Positions 17,319-25,353 of a stretch of 64,000 bases of DNA are shown in pieces. The DNA is taken from the NCBI GenBank assembly GCA_001657315.1, contig LYSV01000018.1, forward strand, positions 38,647 to 102,646, in the 5' to 3' direction. Under the pieces are notes generated by a model. That model saw nothing but the letters and a program-made list of their open reading frames with translations, ran no database searches and was not told the DNA's origin. The position numbers and the translations under genes were made by a program. The DNA is from Flammeovirgaceae bacterium BBD 1991-12. Lineage in GTDB: Bacteria > Bacteroidota > Bacteroidia > Cytophagales > Cyclobacteriaceae. Position 1 is the first letter of the stretch; each line of letters starts with the position of its first letter.

Positions 17319-18220
17319 TCGGGAATACCCCTTTGATAAAGCTGGAAAGACTTTCCGGGCCGGGCAGTGCCGAAATATGGGTAAAGTATGAAGGCGGGAA
17401 TCCTACCGGTAGCATGAAAGACCGTATGGCCCTCTCCATGATCGAAGGGGCGGAGAGGAGGGGTGAGCTTACCCGGGGTGGAACTGTAGTGGAATATACA
17501 GGTGGAAGCACGGGTAGTTCCCTTGCCATGGTCTGTGCTACGCAGGGGTATAAGGCTCATTTTGTGTCTTCAGATGCCTTTGCGGAAGAAAAACTCCGTA
17601 CGATGAAAGCCTTTGGCGCCAAACTGGAGATCATTCCGAGTGAGCAGGGTCTCCTGACTGCGGAACTTATCGATACCATGATCTCAAGAGCCAGGGAGTT
17701 AAGCAAGGCGCCCAATACCTTCTGGCCAGACCAAGTGAATAACGTTGATAACAGAAATGCCTATCATCGTATGGCGCGGGAGATCATGGAGGTTCTGGAT
17801 ACTCAGATCGATGAGTTTGTGATGTGTGTGGGCGGAGGAGGCTGCTTCTCCGGAAATTCAGAAGTGTTCAAAAAGGAGATCCCGGATATCAGATGCATAG
17901 CCGTAGAGCCGTTCCATGTCCGTAATATTTCCGGAGGTGACACCTCAGGCTCTCATAAGCTGGAAGGGATTGGATTGTCTTTTGTTCCATCGATATTCCG
18001 GGCAGACCTGGTGGACGAGGTAATACCCGTGACTGACCATGACGCCTATGATGCCGCCAGAAATCTGGCACAAAAAGAGGGCATTTTTGGTGGGATCACC
18101 TCCGGGGCCAATGTATGGGCAGCAATACAAAGAGCGAGGACCATCGGTGCAGGGAAGAGAATTGTGACGGTGGTCATTGATTCGGGGCTCAGGTATCTCA
18201 ATGGGGACCTGTACACGTGA
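17315..18220 (+). CDS. PLP-dependent cysteine synthase-family enzyme
   Basis: 301 residues of fold-type II PLP enzyme. It opens IGNTPLIKLERL; the PLP lysine is Lys35 in TGSMKDR; the substrate loop is TGGSTGSS (62-69); the C-terminal part has ITSGANV and DSGLRYLNGDLY, a variant of the DSGxKYLS end of O-acetylserine sulfhydrylases. The phosphate-binding loop, usually GTGGT, reads VGGGGCFSG (172-180), so the specificity may differ from plain cysteine synthesis. It could instead be a beta-replacing or deaminating enzyme acting on another amino acid. Translationally coupled to the marR-like gene by a 4-base overlap; no sulfur-metabolism genes are nearby. Confidence 0.85.
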   Translation: MIGNTPLIKLERLSGPGSAEIWVKYEGGNPTGSMKDRMALSMIEGAERRGELTRGGTVVEYTGGSTGSSLAMVCATQGYKAHFVSSDAFAEEKLRTMKAFGAKLEIIPSEQGLLTAELIDTMISRARELSKAPNTFWPDQVNNVDNRNAYHRMAREIMEVLDTQIDEFVMCVGGGGCFSGNSEVFKKEIPDIRCIAVEPFHVRNISGGDTSGSHKLEGIGLSFVPSIFRADLVDEVIPVTDHDAYDAARNLAQKEGIFGGITSGANVWAAIQRARTIGAGKRIVTVVIDSGLRYLNGDLYT

Positions 18221-18277
18221 AAAAGGGGTTGTTGCCAAAGGTTCTCCTACACCGGAAGGACTGATCTCTGAACGTCT

Positions 18278-21200
18278 TTATTTTATCAAATTCAGATACC
18301 CTTCTTTTGCGATCGTTTCTCCATCATCAGCCAGGGCGCGGATCTTGTATATGTATACGTCAGAGTTTTGGACCTGGCCATTGTATGTGCCGTCCCATCC
18401 CTGAGTTGGATCGGTGGTATGGTAGACCAGTTCTCCCCATCGGTTATAAATGTTGAACTCCAGCAATTCGGTAATGAACCGTCCGCCCATAAAGACAACA
18501 TCGTTTACACCATCTCCATTGGGTGAAAAAGTATCTGGCATACTTATGAAGGCCGGAGGTATTACAATTACAGTAAGATTATATGCGCCCGTAAAGCAGT
18601 TACGTTGATCGGTAATTGTAAGACGGTACGTGATATCTTCATCAGGCGTGACCTCCGGAAAGTCACAATCAGAGCAGCTTAGCCCTTCAGATGGATCTAT
18701 CGTAAAGTTAAACAGGGAATCATATTCTATGGGAAGGTTCGTACTTTCACCGAGCTTGATGGTGGTTTCCCAATCTTCGTATTCAAAAGGAGGAATAACG
18801 GTTATCGCCTGTTCAATGGTGGAAGAGCATTCATTTTCATCGGTCTCTGTAAGGGAAGCAATAAATGAATCATCCGGCGTCAGTGTGATGCTGGTACCGG
18901 AGCCGGTGCCGGAAGAGGCTGCAGCGCCTGGAAACCAGTTATATATGCTGGTCGGCTCAGGATCCAGGACTTCGAGCTCTACCGTTTCGCCCAAACATAT
19001 CGTATCCGATGAAAATGTAAACATAGGTGACGGTGGTGGAACATTTACCACCTCCTTCATGATTGTATCCCGGCACCCCCAGGTCATGTTTTCAACAACC
19101 TGAGTTACTGTAAAAGTACCGAGGGCGGAATACGAATGGATCGGGTCTTGTTCCGTGCTTATGGTGCCATCTCCGAAGTCCCAGTGATATGTCTCTGCAT
19201 TTACAGAATTGTCATTAAAGGTAAATCCCGTGCTGTCCAGCAGGCATAGCACGGTATCCAGACCATCATTCCGGATAAAATCAGCTTCCACAATGTGGAA
19301 ATTGATCAATGTATCCAGCGTGAGTGTGCAGTCGCTGGACTTAAGGATGAGCTGGGCTACCGTTCGGCCGGAAACGGGAATAAAATCATAGGAATGATCC
19401 ACAGGGTTCTGATCCGATTGCGTGCCATCGCCAAAAAACCATTCATAGGAGGTCACGTCCTGTTCATCCGTTAATTCAAAGGTGACTTCCTGTCCTTCAC
19501 AGACAGTGTCATCGCTTACATTGATCCTTCCTTCAGGCCCAATAATATCAAAGGCCCTTGAGGCAGTATTGATGCAGCCATTGGATGTCTCCGCCGTTAG
19601 CTCTACCGAGTAGGAACCTTTTGTATAAGTGGTGGTATATGTACCCTGGTCACTTGTTTCTCCATTTGCAAAGTCCCAGCTTAGCGCAGTAACTCCGGAA
19701 CTGGCCGTGGAATTATCAGTGAATGCAATGGTCTGGGGATTGCAGTAGATGGAGAGTCCGTCAACGTCAGTTGCAAAATCTGCCACAGGGTATTCCTGTA
19801 CTGAAATATTTTCAAACAGGGAGTCATAACATCCTGTAGACTGTTCTGTAAATACCAGTTTTACCCGGTAATCATCTTCAGCACTATAGGTGACAATTTC
19901 CCGGTCGGAAGTGCCGGTAAGGCCGTTGGCAAAGTTCCAGTCAAAATTTAAGTTGGAGCCATGCCGGGTATCGTCCTGCGCTGTAAATTCTATTGTTTCA
20001 GGGGCACATAATGCATTCTCAGGAACGTTTATTCTGCTACGCGGTGTATACCAGTCAATATTGATGAGTGTATCTCCTGCGCCACTGGTACATCCGTTGG
20101 CATCTTCTACTATAAGACTGCCGTAAAATGTCCTGTCGTCCGGTGGTACTGCGCTAAAGGCGAATAAGGCGTCACCGGTTACACCGGAGCGTATCGTGTC
20201 CCCGTTGGAAAAGCCCCAGGTCCACGAGGTAATGGGCGAATCAGAAACCGAGAGGTCGGTAAATTGTATATCCTGTGGCAGGCAGGCTTCGGTTACACTG
20301 GCATTTCCCCGGGCTTCTATGCCGTAGGGGTCTACAGTGACGCTGGCCATGTCCTTACAACCGAGGGCATCGGTTACGATCAATTGAAGCTCATGTGTGT
20401 CACGTATTCCGTTACCAATTTTTGCAGGGTCTGCTTCCGGTAAAGTGACCGTGTAGCTGTCCTGGTCCCATGTAATGGGCCGTGCGTTAAAAGTCGGGAA
20501 CCGAAAGGTATATCCCCGGCAGGCAGCACCGGTAGATGCCGACCCATCGAGTATGACCTCCTGACCGGCACATACTATGGGGGCTACCGTCAGCACGGCA
20601 TTGGGTACAACGATCAGGATCTCCACGGAGTCAACAGAAGCCGGGCAGCTTCCTCCATCGTCAGCGCTTAGCCTCGCCCAGTAGGTGCCTTCAGTTGCGT
20701 AAGTATGTGTGACAACAGTGCTGGAATTCGTGGTGCCATCCCCAAAATCCCAGGTGAGATTCAACGTACTGTTGCCCGATGTTGACCGGCTTTCAAAATC
20801 GACCTCGAACGGCGTGGCGCAATCGCGATCATAGAATATTTCAGCAGCTGCCCCCTGTACATTCACATACCCCGTTTTGGTGATCGAAGAAAGACAACCG
20901 TTGATATCCACTTCAAGGGTGACATCCTGCAGACCTGATTCATACAGGTAGGTCCATTTCACCGGCGAAGTAGTGCTTTGATGGAACACTCTTTTCCCTT
21001 CCGTATAAAAATGCCAGGCGTCCGGGATAACACCAGGAGGCAGGGAACTGAAATCCGGTGTCAGTTCTATTTCCTCACCCACACAGGGTATGGTATTGTT
21101 CACAGTAAAGTCAAGCAAGGCACTGACGTCTGGTCCTAGGGTGACTTCCAATGGATAGGAAGTGGCTGAACAACTCCCGTTCTCCACCGAGACGGTCACA

Positions 21201-22780
21201 TTGTAAGTGCCGGCGCTGCTGAACACATGCGTGACGTCATCCAGCGCATTGGCCCCGGTAAGTGTCAGGGTAGGAGTAGCGCTGCCGGGGTCATCAAAAT
21301 CCCATACGGACCGGCTGATAGGATCAATGAGGTTATCCGGAGTGGCATTCCTGAATGACAGGGTAAACGGTGCACAACCGCTGGGGTCAGGATCATTCAA
21401 GAGAACCTTGGGATTCAATGGGTAATGTCTGAATTCTGTAAAAGCCGTGTCGTAACACCCGGTTGTACCTGAGGTAACGATGACCCTGGCGAAATGTGTA
21501 GTGTCAACGAATTCGTTGTACATGCCTATCGTGCCATATACATTCCCGTCATCATAGTAATTCACATTGGCCGTCTGATCCGTAGAAATACTGCCATCGT
21601 AAAATTGCCATTCATAGGTAGGGCTTTCTGCATCTGATGTGACGGAATGTTCTACCACTACCGGGTTTGCACAGCTATTGACCGGGTTTGAGATGGGATT
21701 GATGGTAAGCTGCTGGACAAATACATCCCTGGTAACGGTATTCACACATCCTCCATTGTTGGTTTCCAGACTTATGGTTCTGAGCCCGGGTGTCCTGAAA
21801 AATATTTCGATACTCTGTTCATCGGAATTTGCTATGGTTTCAAACCGGTTATTTTGAACATTGTAATACTGTGCTCCTGCGCCAAAGCCCCACCTTACCT
21901 GGTTGGCATTGAAATATTCAAATCGCACACCGGCATCGAGGCACAGGGTATCCGGTACATTGATCACCCCACTCGGACTTCCAATGTTTACATCCTTTGT
22001 CAGGCTAATGGCACAGCCCCTTGAATTGGTGGCGGTGAGTTGAACGGTATAGGTGCCATCACTCGTGTATTCCTGATCCGGAGGAGATGCTGATGTACTT
22101 GTGTTGCCATTGCCAAGATCCCAGGAATAATCCACGGAGTGAACATCTGCCGTGTTGTTGGTGAAAGAAACGGTAAGCGGGGCATTGCAGGATGCAGCCG
22201 GGTCCGGCGAAGTTTCAAAATCAATGTCCGGGAGGTCATAGACTTCTACTACGGAAGTGAATACCTTCTGAATATTGCAAGAGGGTATATTGGTGGTCAA
22301 CTCAAGGGATACATTGTAATTCCCACCGTCGGCATAGGTATGGTCCAGCACGGAATTTCCTGAGGCTGTAGCTCCGTCGCCAAAAACCCAGTCCAGCGCT
22401 GTAAGGCTCAGGGCGCTGTTCATATTTACGGTAGGGGTAAACTGAATATCCAATGGAGCACAACCCTGGGGCAGGTCTGGTGTGAGGTTGAGCTCAGGCA
22501 GGTCATATACTGTAATACTGATCCGCCCGGTTTCTGCACCGCCGGGAGCGGTATACAATATAACCGTGTAGTCTCCCGCGGTGGTATAGGCAGCAGAGGG
22601 ATTGGCATCATTACTGGCGGAGGTACCATTTCCAAAATCCCAGTAATTTGTAGCTCCAGGTGTGGTAAAGTTCACGGTAAGTGGAGCGCATCCTATGGTA
22701 ACATCAGCTGATTGTCCGAATGAGTGAAAGCATGATCCCCATAAAATGCCGATGAAGGTTACCTTCCTGAATGTTAACAT
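18278..22780 (-). CDS. Giant PKD-repeat surface protein with gliding-motility type C-terminal (T9SS type B) domain
   Basis: 1500 residues from the ATG at 22780; a TTG seven codons upstream (22801) is the alternative. A signal peptide (MLTFRKVTFIG...SFGQS) is followed by about a dozen or more tandem PKD domains, recognisable by WDFGDGT-like and WxFGxG strands, HxY turns and GxYxVxL strands, each with paired Cys. The last 90 residues (FSPNGDGVNDVVF, IYNRWGELVY, GWDGTYNGQ, VYIYKI) are the gliding-motility-associated C-terminal domain that directs export by the type IX system. Likely a surface adhesin or filament. The porP/sprF-like gene at 23703 is the kind of partner such type B substrates need. 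Confidence 0.94.
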   Translation of the reverse strand: MLTFRKVTFIGILWGSCFHSFGQSADVTIGCAPLTVNFTTPGATNYWDFGNGTSASNDANPSAAYTTAGDYTVILYTAPGGAETGRISITVYDLPELNLTPDLPQGCAPLDIQFTPTVNMNSALSLTALDWVFGDGATASGNSVLDHTYADGGNYNVSLELTTNIPSCNIQKVFTSVVEVYDLPDIDFETSPDPAASCNAPLTVSFTNNTADVHSVDYSWDLGNGNTSTSASPPDQEYTSDGTYTVQLTATNSRGCAISLTKDVNIGSPSGVINVPDTLCLDAGVRFEYFNANQVRWGFGAGAQYYNVQNNRFETIANSDEQSIEIFFRTPGLRTISLETNNGGCVNTVTRDVFVQQLTINPISNPVNSCANPVVVEHSVTSDAESPTYEWQFYDGSISTDQTANVNYYDDGNVYGTIGMYNEFVDTTHFARVIVTSGTTGCYDTAFTEFRHYPLNPKVLLNDPDPSGCAPFTLSFRNATPDNLIDPISRSVWDFDDPGSATPTLTLTGANALDDVTHVFSSAGTYNVTVSVENGSCSATSYPLEVTLGPDVSALLDFTVNNTIPCVGEEIELTPDFSSLPPGVIPDAWHFYTEGKRVFHQSTTSPVKWTYLYESGLQDVTLEVDINGCLSSITKTGYVNVQGAAAEIFYDRDCATPFEVDFESRSTSGNSTLNLTWDFGDGTTNSSTVVTHTYATEGTYWARLSADDGGSCPASVDSVEILIVVPNAVLTVAPIVCAGQEVILDGSASTGAACRGYTFRFPTFNARPITWDQDSYTVTLPEADPAKIGNGIRDTHELQLIVTDALGCKDMASVTVDPYGIEARGNASVTEACLPQDIQFTDLSVSDSPITSWTWGFSNGDTIRSGVTGDALFAFSAVPPDDRTFYGSLIVEDANGCTSGAGDTLINIDWYTPRSRINVPENALCAPETIEFTAQDDTRHGSNLNFDWNFANGLTGTSDREIVTYSAEDDYRVKLVFTEQSTGCYDSLFENISVQEYPVADFATDVDGLSIYCNPQTIAFTDNSTASSGVTALSWDFANGETSDQGTYTTTYTKGSYSVELTAETSNGCINTASRAFDIIGPEGRINVSDDTVCEGQEVTFELTDEQDVTSYEWFFGDGTQSDQNPVDHSYDFIPVSGRTVAQLILKSSDCTLTLDTLINFHIVEADFIRNDGLDTVLCLLDSTGFTFNDNSVNAETYHWDFGDGTISTEQDPIHSYSALGTFTVTQVVENMTWGCRDTIMKEVVNVPPPSPMFTFSSDTICLGETVELEVLDPEPTSIYNWFPGAAASSGTGSGTSITLTPDDSFIASLTETDENECSSTIEQAITVIPPFEYEDWETTIKLGESTNLPIEYDSLFNFTIDPSEGLSCSDCDFPEVTPDEDITYRLTITDQRNCFTGAYNLTVIVIPPAFISMPDTFSPNGDGVNDVVFMGGRFITELLEFNIYNRWGELVYHTTDPTQGWDGTYNGQVQNSDVYIYKIRALADDGETIAKEGYLNLIK

Positions 22781-22874
22781 ATTGATTGATGATGTGATCA
22801 ACTGACCCTGAAAAATGTTTTAGTTGGCAAATCAAAAAATTGGAAAAAGAAAGACCCTGATCCTGAAAAAAATA

Positions 22875-23696
22875 ATGATATCTCTACAACATCTGAAATC
22901 CGGAGCTTTACTGGTCGTTATTTTACTTTTTTTGGGGGCGACTATGTATAACCGCAATTACAAAAAGGTAAACAAAAAGTTTTTGGTCACGCTGCATATT
23001 ACCCAGGATCAGTCCGGTGTTTTGGCGGTAGACGCTGCAAGGCTGGCAGAGATCAGGACAGCAATAGCTGATGCCAGCGACTTCTTTACACCCATTGGTA
23101 TTTCGTTTGAGGTAGGAGATGTCTACTATATTGACAACTATCAGTATGACGTTATTTCCACCGAAGAAGAGCTTACTGAAATGTCCGGCAAATACGACAA
23201 GGAAAACCGGCTGAATCTTTACCTGTTTTCCATGTTTGATGAAGAAATGGCTGGGGGATGTGGTTTGGCAGGACAGGTAACAGATGCCAATAAAAACCTG
23301 TTCATGTCACAGGCGTGTGTTAACCCTGTCTCCTTTGCCCATGAAATGGGACATTTTTTTGGGCTGCTCCATACGTTCAACCCTGATGATTTCAATACTA
23401 CTGAGCTGGTGGACGGAAGCAATTGTGATACCGACGGTGATCAGATCTGTGATACCCCGGCTGATCCTTACATACCCGGAAGCGCGACCGGATGGGTAAG
23501 GGATTGCGCTTTTATCTATGAAGGTCAGGATGCCAATGGAGATTACTACGATCCTGATATTGAAAATATTATGTCCTACTACTTTGAAAGTTGTGCCTGT
23601 GGTCTTCATTTTTCCCCGGGACAATTCAAAAAAATGTCCGAAACCTATTTTTCTGCCATTGATCCTTTAGCTACCAATCCCGTGTGTGTCTGGTAA
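22875..23696 (+). CDS. Secreted zinc metalloprotease (M43, cytophagalysin/pappalysin type)
   Basis: 273 residues from the ATG at 22875; an in-frame TTG at 22824 is less likely because it places 17 basic residues before the signal. A hydrophobic segment (ALLVVILLFLGATMY) near the N-terminus exports or anchors it. The metzincin zinc motif is complete: HEMGHFFGLLH (HExxHxxGxxH), followed by the Met-turn region NIMSYYFESC typical of the family. A segment rich in Asp and Cys between them (NCDTDGDQICDTPADPY) matches the calcium and disulfide loop of M43 enzymes. No sorting domain is attached. It sits 6 bases before the porP/sprF-like gene, so the two are co-transcribed. Confidence 0.9.
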   Translation: MISLQHLKSGALLVVILLFLGATMYNRNYKKVNKKFLVTLHITQDQSGVLAVDAARLAEIRTAIADASDFFTPIGISFEVGDVYYIDNYQYDVISTEEELTEMSGKYDKENRLNLYLFSMFDEEMAGGCGLAGQVTDANKNLFMSQACVNPVSFAHEMGHFFGLLHTFNPDDFNTTELVDGSNCDTDGDQICDTPADPYIPGSATGWVRDCAFIYEGQDANGDYYDPDIENIMSYYFESCACGLHFSPGQFKKMSETYFSAIDPLATNPVCVW

Positions 23697-23702
23697 ACGT
23701 TT

Positions 23703-24728
23703 ATGATAAGCCGCATATTTTTTTATCTTTTTTTGTTTGTTCTCCTCGCTCATTCGTCCTTTTCGCAGGATGTCCATTTCTCACAATTCTACATGCAGCC
23801 GCTGAGCCTCAATCCGGCATCTACCGGTGATCATGTGGGAGATATGCGGTTCGGCATTATCCAACGCAGACAGTGGCGCCAGTTGGGTATGCCTATAGTC
23901 ACCAACGGGTTAAGTGTAGAAAAAAAGGTACGTATTTACCCGAATTTTTTGGGTATTGGTCTGCAGGTCATCAATGATAAGATCAGCGACATAAATCTAG
24001 TCACCAATAAAGTGCATCTGTCCGTAAATTACATGCTGAAAAGGAAATCCAGTACGGTGCATTTTGGTATTCAGGGTGGCTATGTGAATCGGAACGTTGA
24101 CTATTCCGGGGCTACGTTCCCTTCTCAATATAATATCAATACCGGAAATTTTGATACCAATTTGTCTAACGGAGAGCTGGTGCTGGATGAAAGACGCGGA
24201 TATGTTGATTTCAATGCCGGCCTGCTTTGGATAAAGTCACTCGGAAGGAAGTTTCAATACAGACTGGGAGCAGGTGTTTTTCATATCAATACACCGAACG
24301 AAGCATTTTCCGATCTGACCAGTGAGTTGCCTGTGCGTTATAATTTTCATTTTACTGCCGTATGGGAAATTGATCAGTTCTGGTCACTTATGCCAAAGAC
24401 ACAGGTACTGCATACCGCCGGAGCATCCAACCATGTGAGTGTCCTGCAGGTGAGAAAAATGCTCAATCCGGTGTCTGCCTTGTATGCGGGTCCCGGTCTG
24501 AGAGGATACATCTCACAAAATGACGCTCTGATTATGACGGTGGGCTTTGAACTTGGGAATCTCGAATTTGGATTCAGCTATGACTGGAACATGTCTACCT
24601 TGAGTGAAAATGCCGGCGGGAAGACCACCCTTGAGTTTGCGGCTATCCTAAGAACGCCTCCCAAACGCTACAGCAGGCCTATTCCGTCCAAAAAGAAACT
24701 GGAATGCCCCGTTGATCAAAGGTGGTAG
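23703..24728 (+). CDS. PorP/SprF family type IX secretion-associated outer-membrane protein
   Basis: 341 residues. Signal peptide 1-20 (ending SSFSQ), then the family opening DVHFSQFYMQPLSLNPASTG, followed by a beta-rich barrel (IIQRRQWRQLG, HFGIQGGY, LLWIKSLGRKFQYRLGAGVFH quoted in parts) and the late block FELGNLEFGFSYDWNMS. In Flavobacterium, SprF is required for export or attachment of SprB, a type B substrate. The divergently placed PKD protein here carries that same type of C-terminal domain, so they probably form a substrate/partner pair. The protein ends with a basic tail and Cys-Pro (KKKLECPVDQRW). Confidence 0.94.
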   Translation: MISRIFFYLFLFVLLAHSSFSQDVHFSQFYMQPLSLNPASTGDHVGDMRFGIIQRRQWRQLGMPIVTNGLSVEKKVRIYPNFLGIGLQVINDKISDINLVTNKVHLSVNYMLKRKSSTVHFGIQGGYVNRNVDYSGATFPSQYNINTGNFDTNLSNGELVLDERRGYVDFNAGLLWIKSLGRKFQYRLGAGVFHINTPNEAFSDLTSELPVRYNFHFTAVWEIDQFWSLMPKTQVLHTAGASNHVSVLQVRKMLNPVSALYAGPGLRGYISQNDALIMTVGFELGNLEFGFSYDWNMSTLSENAGGKTTLEFAAILRTPPKRYSRPIPSKKKLECPVDQRW

Positions 24729-24872
24729 CGGGTAGGTTTTGGTCTTCATGGTCAACGTTTCCTGAAAACCTGAGTTCGATAATCATCTCTGGCTTTGAAG
24801 ATGCCCAGGGTAATTTTTATCTATCTCACTTAATGAACCTTTGCGCCCGTTGTGGTGAGGCTTTCCAAGCTA

Positions 24873-25108
24873 CTAAAGCTCAAACTTGCGTGCCGGCTGC
24901 CCATAGCCGTCAAATACATTGAGCTTTAGCCTTTAATTTAAATCCCGAAGGGATGAAAATATTGTAGTTATAGAAATTCCTACGGTAAACCCTGAAGGGG
25001 TGGCATTATTTCACCCCTTCGGGGTTGGTGCATTTGGTATTTATTGTTTTTCTATAACAATTTCATCCCTTCGGGATTTAACAGGGATGGTTAAACTGAC
25101 GGCTATGG
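24873..25108. repeat. Nested long palindromic element (REP-like)
   Basis: Several inverted repeats share one centre. Outer arms: CCATAGCCGTCA (24901-24912) with TGACGGCTATGG (25097-25108). Middle arms: a perfect 19-base pair, AAATCCCGAAGGGATGAAA (24940-24958) with its complement (25061-25079), each arm itself carrying TCCCGAAGGGA. An adjoining part-match pairs GTTATAGAAA with TTTCTATAAC. Inner arms: AACCCTGAAGGGGTG (24988-25002) with CACCCCTTCGGGGTT (25012-25026), one mismatch. A separate hairpin, CTAAAGCTCAA (24873-24883) with TTGAGCTTTAG (24919-24929), overlaps the left outer arm. No protein is encoded. Such CCCGAAGGG palindromes are common between Bacteroidota genes and resemble non-autonomous REP elements mobilised by Y1 transposases; that link is inference. 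Confidence 0.8.
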
Positions 25109-25119
25109 ACGACTGGCAG

Positions 25120-25179
25120 TCCACCGGACTCCCCACGGGGTCCAGTGGATCCGCAGTATTCCTCGCAGAGTCCGGTGGA
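25120..25179. repeat. Second inverted repeat, GC-rich
   Basis: Perfect 12-base arms TCCACCGGACTC (25120-25131) and GAGTCCGGTGGA (25168-25179). CCCACGGGG occurs inside the left half and again just outside the right arm (about 25180-25188), so the unit looks like a diverged palindromic repeat different in sequence from the element just upstream. The rest of 25180-25353 shows nothing. Confidence 0.65.
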
Positions 25180-25353
25180 CCCACGGGGTTCTGCGAATGT
25201 GAGGGCATCGCAAAGATGTTTTCTTTCTTGCTTGATTCTGGCATATTTTAGATCGAACTCATGTTGAAGGACTTTTCAGAAGGATCCTGATGCCGGGCCG
25301 GTATTTCTGTTTTGAAAAAAATAAGCGTGCTGCAAACTGACAGTCGTGGAAGA

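Noticed and set aside
18278..22780. Tandem DNA repeats in the PKD gene
   Set aside because: Similarity is at protein level between PKD modules; nucleotide repeats are too diverged to suggest a recent array.
24873..25179. CRISPR-like array
   Set aside because: The repeats are nested inverted arms, not evenly spaced direct repeats with unique spacers, and no cas gene is present.
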